Shown: one piece after another, positions 7,922 to 16,576 of the stretch
How the letters are laid out: each line of letters begins with the position of its first letter
How positions within the stretch are numbered: the first letter of the stretch is position 1
Assembly (NCBI GenBank): GCA_023449275.1
Contig: JAEXJM010000017.1
Location: forward strand, 1-24,653
Source: Pseudomonadota bacterium
GTDB taxonomy: Bacteria > Pseudomonadota > Gammaproteobacteria > Burkholderiales > Burkholderiaceae_D
Length of the DNA: 24,653 nucleotides
Reading direction: 5' to 3'
The notes under the pieces: model-generated
The model's database searches: none
Seen by the model: only the letters and a program-made list of their open reading frames with translations
Told to the model about the DNA's origin: nothing
Translations under genes and position numbers: made by a program

Positions 7922-8707
7922 TTATCTGAGCAGGCCTCTTTGCGCTTCGGAAATGAAGCGGTGCATCTGTTTGATATATTTGGCGGATTCAGGAGAAGCC
8001 GCAGCTTCTTCCAGCAACTTGGCCTTGGCTTCTTCCAGCGTCAGGCCCGAACGGTAAACGGTCTTGTATGCCCGCCGGATCCCGGTGATCTGTTCAGACG
8101 AAAAACCGCGGCGTCTCAAGCCTTCGGTATTGATGCCGTACGCGGTTGTCGGTGTACCGGAAGCCATGACAAATGGAGAAATATCCTGCGAAATCTTGGC
8201 GCCGAACCCGGTCATGGCATGATCGCCCACCCGGCAGAACTGGTGGATCAGCGTAAAACCACCGAGAATGACCCAGTCGCCGATATGGACATGTCCCGCC
8301 AGCTGGGCACTGTTGGCGAAAATGGTATTGTTGCCGACCTGGCAATCATGGGCCAGATGGACGTAAGCCATGATCCAGTTATCGTTTCCCAGACGGGTCA
8401 CGCCGACATCCTGAACCGTTCCCAGATTGAAAGTACAGAATTCGCGGATAGTGTTGCGGTCGCCGATTTCCAGTCTCGTTTCCTCGCCCGCATACTTCTT
8501 GTCCTGCGGCATCGCGCCAAGAGAAGCGAACTGGAAAATATGATTGTCCTCACCGATCGTCGTATGGCCCTCGATCACGACATGAGGGCCGACTTTGGTA
8601 CGGGCACCGATCTTGACGTTCGGGCCGATGATCGAATAGGGACCGACCTCAACCGAGCTGTCCAGCTCCGCTCTGGGGTCAATTATCGCACTTGGATGAA
8701 TCGCCAT
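7922..8707 (-). CDS. lpxA: Acyl-ACP--UDP-N-acetylglucosamine O-acyltransferase
   Basis: A 261-residue LpxA (E. coli 262) that transfers a 3-hydroxyacyl chain from acyl carrier protein to the 3-OH of UDP-GlcNAc, the first step of lipid A synthesis, in the cytoplasm. The N-terminal two thirds is a left-handed beta-helix of hexapeptide repeats (for example VGPYSIIGPNVKIGARTKVG); the C-terminal part is helical. The catalytic His is in YVHLAHDC (His120, equivalent to E. coli His125). An open frame extends upstream to 8812, but MAIHPSAIIDP at 8707 is the family-typical N-terminus and its ATG shares one base with the fabZ stop (TGATG), so I chose that start and expect coupled translation. Confidence 0.97.
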   Translation of the reverse strand: MAIHPSAIIDPRAELDSSVEVGPYSIIGPNVKIGARTKVGPHVVIEGHTTIGEDNHIFQFASLGAMPQDKKYAGEETRLEIGDRNTIREFCTFNLGTVQDVGVTRLGNDNWIMAYVHLAHDCQVGNNTIFANSAQLAGHVHIGDWVILGGFTLIHQFCRVGDHAMTGFGAKISQDISPFVMASGTPTTAYGINTEGLRRRGFSSEQITGIRRAYKTVYRSGLTLEEAKAKLLEEAAASPESAKYIKQMHRFISEAQRGLLR

Positions 8708-9174
8708 CAGGCTTCCGCTTTCTGGGCGACGACTCCACCCCGGATGGCACACATCAGCTCGGCCTCGACAGCCAGCTGGCCGTCGACCATGCCCTTGGTC
8801 CTGAATTTCCACATGCCTCTGGAACTGCGGATCAGTTCGGCTTCCATGACGAGCTGGTCACCCGGTTCGACAGGGCGTTTGAAACGGGCGCTGTCGATGG
8901 TCGCGAAGTAAACCACGGCATCCTTGTCCAGTTTGCTGTCGGCAGACATAAAAGCGAAAATCGCCGCCGTCTGCGCCAGTGCCTCGATGATCAGGACACC
9001 CGGCATGACAGGATGGTTCGGGAAATGGCCGTTAAAGAATTCCTCATTGGCCGTGACGTTCTTGATGGCAGTGATCTTTTTGCCGGCTTCCCAATCGAGG
9101 ACGCGGTCAACCAGCAACATGGGATAACGGTGAGGCAACAGCTCGCGGATCTGGTGAATGTTCAGGGTGTTCAT
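8707..9174 (-). CDS. fabZ: 3-hydroxyacyl-[acyl-carrier-protein] dehydratase FabZ
   Basis: A 155-residue hot-dog-fold dehydratase that removes water from 3-hydroxyacyl-ACP in fatty acid elongation. The signature GHFPNHPVMPGVLIIEALAQ contains the catalytic pair, His50 and Glu64. FabZ and LpxA/LpxD compete for the same 3-hydroxyacyl-ACP pool, which explains its conserved place between lpxD and lpxA. The start codon overlaps the lpxD stop by four bases (ATGA) and the stop overlaps the lpxA start by one base, so the three genes are tightly coupled. Confidence 0.97.
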   Translation of the reverse strand: MNTLNIHQIRELLPHRYPMLLVDRVLDWEAGKKITAIKNVTANEEFFNGHFPNHPVMPGVLIIEALAQTAAIFAFMSADSKLDKDAVVYFATIDSARFKRPVEPGDQLVMEAELIRSSRGMWKFRTKGMVDGQLAVEAELMCAIRGGVVAQKAEA

Positions 9175-10223
9175 TTTTCAGTTTTTGTCAAAGCATTAAC
9201 GGTTTTTTCCAATTCACGGATTCTATCACGCATGGAGCCCAGTTTTCGCACCAGCACAGCCGTTCTTTCCCATTCCTGATGTTTTGCCAGCGGGTAAAAG
9301 CCGGAATAAACGCCCGGCTCGGTGACCGAACTCTGGACGACACTGGATGCCGTGATATGCGTTCTGTCGGCAATCGTCAGATGACCGCCGATCATGGCTG
9401 CACCACCAACGGTACAGTTCTTGCCGAAAATGGCACTGCCGGCAACACCGACACAGCCCGCCATGGCCGAGTTTTCACCGACATGGCAGTTATGGCCGAT
9501 CTGGATCTGGTTGTCCAGCTTGACGCCGTTTTCAATGATCGTATCGGACAGGGCACCACGATCGACCGTGGTATTGGCGCCGATCTGGACATCGTTCCCG
9601 ATCACGACCCGGCCTGTCTGCGGAATCTTGACCCAGACACCATCCTCATTCGCAAAACCGAAGCCTTCACATCCGATGACGGCACCGGGACGCAACACTC
9701 CGCGCTCACCGATAACACAGTCGTTCAGGAAAACCACCCTCGGGAAAAAACGGCAACCGGCCCCGATTTTCGCTCTGCGGCCAATGAAACAGCCCGCTTC
9801 AATGACACAATTCTCGCCGATTTCCGCTTCCGCCTCGACTGTCACGAACGGGCCTATGGAAGCCGACGCGGCGATTTTCGCCGTCGGATCGATAGAGGCG
9901 CCTGGATGGATGCCCGGAATAGGCGGAACCGTTTTGAAACTTTCAAACAGTTGCGCGGCATGGGCAAAATAGGCATACGGATTTTTGGTGACGATCCGCG
10001 ACCCCTTGAACAAGTCACCGACCAGCTGGTTGTCTTTTGGCGAAATGATGAGGGCGCCGGCCCTGGAGCGTTCGACTTCATTTCTCAGACGGGGATTGGT
10101 CAGAAACGTGATATGCACGGAATCGGCATTATCGAGAGGAGCGAAACCGGCTACCTTGTAGTCGCCGTCACCAATAAGTTGACCGCCGAAGCGGTCAACA
10201 AGTTCTGCGAGACTGATTAGCAT
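9171..10223 (-). CDS. lpxD: UDP-3-O-(3-hydroxyacyl)glucosamine N-acyltransferase
   Basis: A 350-residue LpxD (E. coli 341). It adds the second 3-hydroxyacyl chain, to the 2-amino group of UDP-3-O-acylglucosamine, the third step of lipid A synthesis, after LpxC. The N-terminal domain (about 1-100) precedes a long left-handed beta-helix of hexapeptide repeats (about 105-310) and a short C-terminal helix. The catalytic His is likely His244 in QIGHNCHVGENSAMAGC. The start is ATG at 10223, 17 bases after skp, with only an AGG directly next to the start codon, so initiation may depend on coupling. Confidence 0.96.
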   Translation of the reverse strand: MLISLAELVDRFGGQLIGDGDYKVAGFAPLDNADSVHITFLTNPRLRNEVERSRAGALIISPKDNQLVGDLFKGSRIVTKNPYAYFAHAAQLFESFKTVPPIPGIHPGASIDPTAKIAASASIGPFVTVEAEAEIGENCVIEAGCFIGRRAKIGAGCRFFPRVVFLNDCVIGERGVLRPGAVIGCEGFGFANEDGVWVKIPQTGRVVIGNDVQIGANTTVDRGALSDTIIENGVKLDNQIQIGHNCHVGENSAMAGCVGVAGSAIFGKNCTVGGAAMIGGHLTIADRTHITASSVVQSSVTEPGVYSGFYPLAKHQEWERTAVLVRKLGSMRDRIRELEKTVNALTKTEK

Positions 10224-10240
10224 CCTGAAATTCTTGATGA

Positions 10241-10759
10241 TTATTTGCTGAGTGCTTTCAAAACCTTGTCGGTAATATCGACACTGGGTGAAAAATAGGC
10301 TGCATCCTGAACGATCAGGTCATATTTTTCCGCTTTGGCGATTCTTTCGATTTCCTTGTTGGCCCGTTCGACAACCTTGCCGAATTCCTCATTGCGGCGT
10401 TGCATCAGGTCTTCACGATAGGCACGGTATTTACGCTGGAAATCCTGGGACAGGTCGGCCAGTTCACGCTGGCGTTTCAGGCGATCGGATTCAGCCAGAA
10501 CAGGCATATCCTTTTCGAGTTTTTCACTCATGGATTTCAGCCGCAACTGCAAATCGTGGATATCTTTCGCGCGTTTGGAGAAATCGGCTTCCAGTTTCTT
10601 GTCCGCAGCCTTGGCAGGTGCGGATTCACTCATGATCTTGTCCGGGTTGATGTAACCCACCTTCGACGTCTGGGCCTGTGCCACTCCGAAGACACCCAGA
10701 CAAAATGCAAGGACGGCTATCTTTTTCATATCCATAAGAGTTTTCGCAAAGTTATTCAA
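10241..10759 (-). CDS. skp: Periplasmic OmpH/Skp family chaperone
   Basis: A 172-residue secreted protein. The signal peptide has the core KKIAVLAFCLGVFGVAQA, with likely cleavage before QTSKVGYIN. The mature part is highly charged and helical (about residues 50-150, with LKSMSEKLEKDMP and RKYRAYREDLMQRRNEEFG), consistent with the coiled-coil tentacles of the trimeric Skp chaperone that carries unfolded outer-membrane proteins through the periplasm to BamA. The start is TTG at 10759, because GGAG lies seven bases upstream; ATG codons at 10735 and 10729 lack ribosome-binding sites. That makes the signal-peptide n-region about ten residues longer than usual. It lies 52 bases downstream of bamA, its functional partner. 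Confidence 0.92.
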   Translation of the reverse strand: MNNFAKTLMDMKKIAVLAFCLGVFGVAQAQTSKVGYINPDKIMSESAPAKAADKKLEADFSKRAKDIHDLQLRLKSMSEKLEKDMPVLAESDRLKRQRELADLSQDFQRKYRAYREDLMQRRNEEFGKVVERANKEIERIAKAEKYDLIVQDAAYFSPSVDITDKVLKALSK

Positions 10760-10766
10760 GTTACTT

Positions 10767-10770
10767 CTCC
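10767..10770 (-). promoter_or_regulatory. Shine-Dalgarno supporting the TTG start of skp
   Basis: GGAG (within TTGGAGAAG on the minus strand) lies seven bases before TTG at 10757-10759. The two in-frame ATG codons that start shorter signal peptides have no purine-rich site nearby. Confidence 0.55.
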
Positions 10771-10811
10771 AAAAAATGAATCTTCAATAGTTTTATTATG
10801 CCACTGATTCC

Positions 10812-13160
10812 CTAAAAACCGGTACCCAGCTGGAACTGGAAGGCTTCTTTCTGGTCGCCTTCTTTCGCATTCAATGGAACACCGTAACTGAGTTTCAAAG
10901 GACCGATCGGCGACACCCAGCTGACACCGAAACCAGCCGAGTATCTCAAATCACCGAAGTCCATGTTTTGACCATCCGCATACACATTACCGGCATCGAC
11001 GAAAGCGAACCAGCGCAAGGTCCTGTCTCCCCCCATGCCCGGCATCGGAAACTGGATTTCCATATTGCCGACGACACGCTTGGAACCGCCGAGATAGACA
11101 CGGTTGCCGTAATGGTCGTACTCGTTCCGTCCCAGCGACGAGCTTTCAAAACCACGGACGGTGCCCATACCGCCCGCATAAAAATTCTTGAACAGCGGAT
11201 ATGGATTTCCCCCCAGCCCTTTACCATAATCGACCATGCCGTTCAAAGCCAGCGTACCGCCCGAGAAAAGAGGCCAGAAATACTGGTGCTGATACGACAG
11301 TTTATAGTATTTCATGTCCCCGACAGGAGACACTTCCAGATTGGTTTTCTGGTAACGGCCCTTGGTCGGGATAAGGGCACTGTCCCGGCTGTCCCGCTGC
11401 CATGCCACGGTCAATGGAACGGACCATGCCTGTGCGGTCGTACCGTCCGTACCGAATTGCCTTACGAATTCAAGATATTGTGGAGGGCTGTTCCAGTACG
11501 TCTGGATATCGGTACTTTCAACCCCGATACCGAAGAAAACCCTGTCGATTTCGGTAAACGGCACACCGAACTTGACACTGCCCCCCATTGTCTTGACCTT
11601 GTAGTCACTGTCATTGATCAAAGGCGGGCGGATCGTACGATAGAAAATTTCATACCGTCGACTGATGCCATCGTCCGTGAAATAAGGATTCGTCTGCGCC
11701 AGCGAAATCGTCCGGTAACGCTGGCTGGTATTGACGTTCAAGGCAACGTCATTGCCCGTACCAGCGAAATTCTGCTGTTCGATGGAACCGGACAGCAACA
11801 GCTTGTCACTTTGTGAGAAACCGGCGCCCAGCATGACATTGCCGGTCGGTTTCTCGACGACTTTCATATTGACGTCCACCTGATCGACGGTTCCGGGAAC
11901 TTCTGGCGTTTCAACAGACACTTCCGTAAAGAAACCCAGACGGTCGACGCGGTCACGGGACAGCTTGATGTTCTTGCCGTTATACCAGGAACCCTCCATC
12001 TGGCGGAACTCGCGGCGGATGACCTCGTCACGCGTTTTGTTATTGCCGGCGAAATTGATCTGCCGGACATATACACGCTTGCCGGGATCGACGAAAACAG
12101 TGAAAGAGACCTCCTTTTTCTCGCGGTCGATATCCGGTTGCGGGTTGACGTTCGCAAAGGCATATCCGAAGTCACCCAGATATTCGGTGATGTTCTTGGT
12201 GCTGCTCGTCAGCTTTTCCCCGGAATAGACATCGCCTTTTTTCAACTGGATCAGTTCGCGGATTTCTTTCTCGCGGCCGAAAAGCTCTCCCTCAAGACGG
12301 ATATCGGAAACATTGTACTTGTCACCTTCCCGGATATTCAGGGTGATGTAAATGTCTTTCTTGTCGGACGTAATCGACACCTGCGTCGATTCGACCTGCA
12401 TTTCGATGTAGCCGCGATTCTGGTAGTACGATTTCAGGGACTCGATATCGCCCGTCAGCTTTTCCTTGGAATACTGATCCGCCCTGGTGTACCAGGTAAA
12501 CCAGCCCGGAGTGCGAAGTTTGACCACTTTCAGCAGATCCTTGTCGGAAAACGCCTTGTTGCCGACGAACCGGATTTCCTTGATGCGTGCGACTTCCCCT
12601 TCGTCGATGGTGAAATTGACAGCGACGCGGTTTCTTTCGACGGGTGTAATCGTCGTCGTGATCTGGACGCCATACAGGCCGTGAGACAGATACTGCCTTT
12701 TCAATTCCTGTTCCGCGCGGTCGACCAGCGAACGGTCATAAATGCGCCCCTCGCCGAGTCCGACGTCTTTAAGCGACTTGATCAGCGCCGCCTTCTCGAA
12801 TTCCTTCGCACCGGTGAAATCGACGCTGGCAATGGCAGGGCGCTCCTCGACGATAACGACCAGAATGTCGTCTTCGGCATCGATACGCACATCCTTGAAA
12901 AAACCGGTTGCATAAAGTGCCTTGATAGCCGTGATGGCCTTTTCATCATTGAAGGTTTCACCCACACGAATCGGCAAATAATTGAAAACGGTACCCGCCT
13001 CGGTACGCTGGATGCCTTCCACCCGGATATCCCTGACGGTAAAAGGCTCGACTGCCTGCGCAACATTTGAGCAAAAAGCCATGGAAATCGCTGCCAGCAG
13101 CGACAGGCGAAATGGCAAACGTGGATGAAATAATTTCATGAATCTGATTTTAGACGCCAC
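10812..13160 (-). CDS. bamA: Outer membrane protein assembly factor BamA
   Basis: A 782-residue Omp85 protein, the core of the BAM complex that folds beta-barrels into the outer membrane. After a signal peptide ending near VAQA (about residue 36) come five POTRA domains (about 38-440) and a 16-strand barrel (about 450-782). The conserved loop-6 motif VRGF is at 668-671, with Arg669. The C-terminal FQFQLGTGF ends in Phe and serves as the beta-signal. Two starts are possible: GTG at 13160 with GAGAG upstream, used here, or ATG at 13139, which gives a more compact signal peptide (MKLFHPRLPFRLSLL) but has no clear ribosome-binding site. It lies 29 bases after rseP and before skp, an envelope-biogenesis neighbourhood conserved across proteobacteria. 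Confidence 0.97.
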   Translation of the reverse strand: MASKIRFMKLFHPRLPFRLSLLAAISMAFCSNVAQAVEPFTVRDIRVEGIQRTEAGTVFNYLPIRVGETFNDEKAITAIKALYATGFFKDVRIDAEDDILVVIVEERPAIASVDFTGAKEFEKAALIKSLKDVGLGEGRIYDRSLVDRAEQELKRQYLSHGLYGVQITTTITPVERNRVAVNFTIDEGEVARIKEIRFVGNKAFSDKDLLKVVKLRTPGWFTWYTRADQYSKEKLTGDIESLKSYYQNRGYIEMQVESTQVSITSDKKDIYITLNIREGDKYNVSDIRLEGELFGREKEIRELIQLKKGDVYSGEKLTSSTKNITEYLGDFGYAFANVNPQPDIDREKKEVSFTVFVDPGKRVYVRQINFAGNNKTRDEVIRREFRQMEGSWYNGKNIKLSRDRVDRLGFFTEVSVETPEVPGTVDQVDVNMKVVEKPTGNVMLGAGFSQSDKLLLSGSIEQQNFAGTGNDVALNVNTSQRYRTISLAQTNPYFTDDGISRRYEIFYRTIRPPLINDSDYKVKTMGGSVKFGVPFTEIDRVFFGIGVESTDIQTYWNSPPQYLEFVRQFGTDGTTAQAWSVPLTVAWQRDSRDSALIPTKGRYQKTNLEVSPVGDMKYYKLSYQHQYFWPLFSGGTLALNGMVDYGKGLGGNPYPLFKNFYAGGMGTVRGFESSSLGRNEYDHYGNRVYLGGSKRVVGNMEIQFPMPGMGGDRTLRWFAFVDAGNVYADGQNMDFGDLRYSAGFGVSWVSPIGPLKLSYGVPLNAKEGDQKEAFQFQLGTGF

Positions 13161-13189
13161 AAAAAACTCTCGTTCACCCCACTCTTTTT

Positions 13190-14569
13190 TCAGAAAAAGA
13201 TACGGATGACATCATTAAAAACGGCAACCAACAACAATAATCCAAGGACACCGATACCGATCTTATAGCCTATTCCGGCGATACGATCCGAAATAGAACC
13301 ACCAGTCACAACTTCCACAGCATAATACAGCAAAAGTCCGCCATCCAGAACAGGTATTGGAAGTAAATTCATCACGCCAATGCTGATGCTGATGAAAACG
13401 ATGAAATGGAGATAACGGATCAGTCCCGCACGGGCCGTCTGTCCGGCATAATCGGCAATGGCGATCGGGCCTGTGATGTTTTTCAGCGAAATGTCCCCGA
13501 TCAGCATCCTGCCGATCATCTTGACCGTGATATAAGACGTTTCCCAGGTTTTGGAAATGCCTTCCGCCAACGCGACCGGCGCACTGTAACTCAGGATGAC
13601 CATGGCAGGCATGACCGAAACATTGACATCCATCTTGCCGATCAGCCTGTCCTTTTCCGTTTTCGCAATGGGCGTCAGGGAAATACTGACCGGTTCGTCA
13701 TTACGCAAAACATCCAGCGCCAATGGCTTGCCGGGCGACGAGCGAATGATGTTGACAAGCGCCAGGGAATCCAGCACCGGCTCGCCATTGATCCTGACGA
13801 CCCGGTCACCCTCTTTCAATCCTGCCAGAGCGGCTGTCCCGCCTTCGACGATCCTGCCGATGATGGCCGGAGGCCTCTCCACACCCAGCCCCAGTTTGCC
13901 GATGAAATCCTTGTCGACGTCTTCAATCGACACCTGATCCATAGGGAGCATGACCGTTCTTTCCGGAACGACCGGGCTATCGTCCGATCCCGCTGAAGGT
14001 GAGGACGTAACACCGACAGAAACGGCCGGTCGCGCTTCCATCAGCATCTCGGTCATTTTCCAGCGAACCTGCTGCCAGTTATGGATCGGCATGCCGTCGA
14101 TGCTGACGATAGTCTCGCCCCCTTTCAAACCGGCCTGATACGCAACCGTATTGGTCGGCACCTCACGCAGTTTCGCAACCGGCTCAGGCATGCCGTAAAT
14201 ATAAAGCCCTGTCAGCACCACGATGGCCAGGACGAAATTGGCCAGGGGGCCGGCGGCGACAATGGCCATGCGGCGCCAGACATTCTGGCTCGTAAATTCA
14301 CGCTTCCTGTCTTCAGGAGACACCTGGCTCAAATCGTCCGCACGGGCATCCAGCAGCTTGACATATCCGCCCAGCGGCAGGGCCGACAATGCCCATTCCG
14401 TCTGGTCGGGGCCGAACTTCCTGCTGTAGAGGATTTTCCCCATACCGAGGGAAAAACGAAGTACCTTGACATTGCACAGGCGCGCCATCCAGTAATGGCC
14501 GAGTTCATGAAAAACGATCAGCACGGACAAGGCAAAGATGAATGCAAAAAATGTTTGGATGAATATCAT
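13190..14569 (-). CDS. rseP: RIP metalloprotease RseP (site-2 protease)
   Basis: A 459-residue intramembrane zinc protease that, in studied relatives, cleaves the anti-sigma factor RseA within the membrane to release the envelope-stress sigma factor, and also clears remnant signal peptides. The first membrane segment carries HELGH (His21, Glu22, His25), the zinc site, and NLLPIPVLDGG (401-411) supplies the third ligand Asp409. Two periplasmic PDZ domains lie between (about 115-190 and 225-305), the second with GGTAALAGLKEGDRVVRING. C-terminal hydrophobic segments follow. The ATG overlaps the dxr stop by four bases (ATGA). Its place directly upstream of bamA links stress sensing to outer-membrane assembly. 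Confidence 0.96.
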   Translation of the reverse strand: MIFIQTFFAFIFALSVLIVFHELGHYWMARLCNVKVLRFSLGMGKILYSRKFGPDQTEWALSALPLGGYVKLLDARADDLSQVSPEDRKREFTSQNVWRRMAIVAAGPLANFVLAIVVLTGLYIYGMPEPVAKLREVPTNTVAYQAGLKGGETIVSIDGMPIHNWQQVRWKMTEMLMEARPAVSVGVTSSPSAGSDDSPVVPERTVMLPMDQVSIEDVDKDFIGKLGLGVERPPAIIGRIVEGGTAALAGLKEGDRVVRINGEPVLDSLALVNIIRSSPGKPLALDVLRNDEPVSISLTPIAKTEKDRLIGKMDVNVSVMPAMVILSYSAPVALAEGISKTWETSYITVKMIGRMLIGDISLKNITGPIAIADYAGQTARAGLIRYLHFIVFISISIGVMNLLPIPVLDGGLLLYYAVEVVTGGSISDRIAGIGYKIGIGVLGLLLLVAVFNDVIRIFF

Positions 14570-15753
14570 TGCAAAATCAGGTTGGTTGCGACCGTCCGTG
14601 CTGCGCGGTCGTGCATTAATACACTATCGATACTCGTGACGGCACTGTCCGACATCACTCTGTCCAGAACATTGGCGACAACGTAATCGATCCGTCTGAA
14701 ACTGATTCTTTCATCAAGAAAAGCCTGAACGGCCACTTCATTGGCGGCGTTCAGGATGGCTGGTGTCGCCCCGCCTGTTTCAAGTGCCTCGTAAGCCAGT
14801 TTCAGGCAAGGGAAACGGACAAAATCGGGAGACTCGAACTGCAAGGTGCCGATCCGGGTCAGATCCAGTGGCGTCACGCCGGACGTCATCCGGTCAGGAT
14901 AAGCGAGCGCATGGGCAATCGGAATCCGCATGTCCGGATTCCCCAACTGTGCGATAACCGATCCGTCGATATAGGAAACCATTGAATGGATGACACTCTG
15001 TGGATGGATGACGACTTCAATCTGGCTGGCAGGAATACCGAACAACCAGTGCGCCTCGATCACTTCCAGCCCCTTGTTCATCATGGTAGCAGAATCGACC
15101 GAGATTTTGCGGCCCATGACCCATTTCGGATGGGCTATCGCCTGTTCCGGCGTCACGCTATCGAGCGTATCGACAGGGCGATGCAGGAAAGGGCCGCCCG
15201 ATGCGGTCAACAGCACTTTGGAAACACCATGCCGGTGCGGGAAACGTTTGTGTGAAAATGGCAGGCACTGGAAAATGGCGTTGTGTTCGCTGTCTATCGG
15301 CAACAGGGTTGCGCCATGATTGACGACAGCGTCGATAAAGAGCTGGCCGGACATGACCAGCGCTTCCTTGTTGGCCAGCATGACTTTCTTGCCTGCCCGT
15401 GCGGCGGCCAGTGCCGGCGCCAGTCCCGCTGCTCCGACGATCGCGGCCATCACCGCATCGCATTTTTCGGAAGCGGCAACCTGGCACAACGCCTTTTCAC
15501 CATACAAAACCTCGGTTTTCAGGCCCTTTTCACGCAGGGATTCCTGCAGAATCGACGCCGCATCCGCCGTACCGACAACAGCGACTTCAGGATGGAATCT
15601 TTCGCATTGCTCAAGCAATTTGCCGACATGCCGGTTTGCCGTCAGGGCATACACGGAATACTGTTCCGGATGACGCGCCAGCACATCCAGCGTCGAAACC
15701 CCGATGGAACCGGTCGAACCCAGAATCGTGATGGTCTGCTGACCTGCCGTCAT
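14566..15753 (-). CDS. dxr: 1-deoxy-D-xylulose 5-phosphate reductoisomerase
   Basis: A 395-residue DXR (IspC), which rearranges and reduces DXP to 2-C-methyl-D-erythritol 4-phosphate with NADPH, the committed step of the MEP isoprenoid pathway. The N-terminus has the dinucleotide-binding ILGSTGSIGVSTLDV (residues 10-24). Metal-binding acidic residues appear in LLPIDSEHNAIFQ (Asp154, Glu156) and MMNKGLEVIEAHWLF (likely Glu230). The C-terminal NAANEVAVQAFLDERISF is also typical. The start lies one base after the cdsA stop (TAAAATG). MEP-pathway output feeds UppS, encoded two genes upstream in the same transcript. In E. coli dxr precedes uppS; here it follows cdsA. Confidence 0.97.
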   Translation of the reverse strand: MTAGQQTITILGSTGSIGVSTLDVLARHPEQYSVYALTANRHVGKLLEQCERFHPEVAVVGTADAASILQESLREKGLKTEVLYGEKALCQVAASEKCDAVMAAIVGAAGLAPALAAARAGKKVMLANKEALVMSGQLFIDAVVNHGATLLPIDSEHNAIFQCLPFSHKRFPHRHGVSKVLLTASGGPFLHRPVDTLDSVTPEQAIAHPKWVMGRKISVDSATMMNKGLEVIEAHWLFGIPASQIEVVIHPQSVIHSMVSYIDGSVIAQLGNPDMRIPIAHALAYPDRMTSGVTPLDLTRIGTLQFESPDFVRFPCLKLAYEALETGGATPAILNAANEVAVQAFLDERISFRRIDYVVANVLDRVMSDSAVTSIDSVLMHDRAARTVATNLILQ

Positions 15754-15754
15754 T

Positions 15755-16573
15755 TTAGAGCCACATCCCCAACAAAACAGCCAATGGCAACATCGGAATC
15801 AGGGAATCGATCCGATCCAGAACGCCACCATGACCCGGCAACAGGTTACTGCTGTCCTTGAAACCGACCCGCCGCTTCAGCTTCGACTCGAGCAAGTCGC
15901 CCACGATACTCATGGCAACCAGCAGAACCAGGCCGCCGATCATGCCTGCCCAGCCGTATTTTTCGAAAATCGTCAGGCTGATATTATCGGCAGACGTTGA
16001 AAAAGTCATGGATGCCATGGCAACCAGCAAAACCGCTGCCACGCCGCCGAAAACGCCTTCCCATGTCTTTCCCGGAGAAATGGCGGGCGCCAGTTTGTGT
16101 TTGCCGAACGCCCTGCCCGCAAAATAGGCACCGATATCGGCCAGCCAGGCAATCACGAGGATCGAAAGCAAAAACAGGGCCGAACGCCGGTACAAAAGAA
16201 GCACGCACAGAAAACTGGACAGGATGGAAAACAGATAAGCGATCTGGTAGAGACGCCCGGACAGACTGTGAAGCACAGGCAAATTCCTGAACAAGGACGG
16301 AATGAGCCAGACGATCCAGAGAACGACAGCGACAAGGGCGAACCAGACATAGACAGTGGATGGGAACCACACGCCGGAAAACGCGAAAATGACACTCGCG
16401 ACAAGCGCAACGACAACGGGATACCGGTTTTCGAACAATCTGGCGTTTTCCCATGCGCCAGCGGCAAAAAACACCAGAAGGAAAAGTCCGAAAAGCCATT
16501 CACTTCGCGACCACAGGATCAAAAACAAAACTGCAGCCAGACATAAAGCGGTAATGACGCGTTGTTTCAGCAT
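15755..16573 (-). CDS. cdsA: Phosphatidate cytidylyltransferase
   Basis: A 272-residue polytopic membrane enzyme with about seven or eight hydrophobic segments. It makes CDP-diacylglycerol from phosphatidic acid and CTP, the branch point of phospholipid synthesis. The C-terminal signature occupies about residues 230-256: a Ser-x-x-Lys-Arg start, GFKDSSNLLPGHGG in the middle and a Leu-Asp-Arg-Ile-Asp end, which hold the metal-binding acidic residues. Residues near 150-170 (FGKHKLAPAISPGKTWEG) are also characteristic. The ATG is three bases from the uppS stop. Confidence 0.96.
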   Translation of the reverse strand: MLKQRVITALCLAAVLFLILWSRSEWLFGLFLLVFFAAGAWENARLFENRYPVVVALVASVIFAFSGVWFPSTVYVWFALVAVVLWIVWLIPSLFRNLPVLHSLSGRLYQIAYLFSILSSFLCVLLLYRRSALFLLSILVIAWLADIGAYFAGRAFGKHKLAPAISPGKTWEGVFGGVAAVLLVAMASMTFSTSADNISLTIFEKYGWAGMIGGLVLLVAMSIVGDLLESKLKRRVGFKDSSNLLPGHGGVLDRIDSLIPMLPLAVLLGMWL

Positions 16574-16576
16574 GGC

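Noticed and set aside
8708..8812. N-terminal extension of lpxA (35 extra codons)
   Set aside because: The extension lies wholly within fabZ and is not LpxA-like; MAIHPSAIIDP at 8707 is the normal family start and couples to the fabZ stop.
7703..8911. A 402-codon open frame on the plus strand opposite lpxB, lpxA and fabZ
   Set aside because: It crosses three well-supported genes on the other strand and has no family resemblance.
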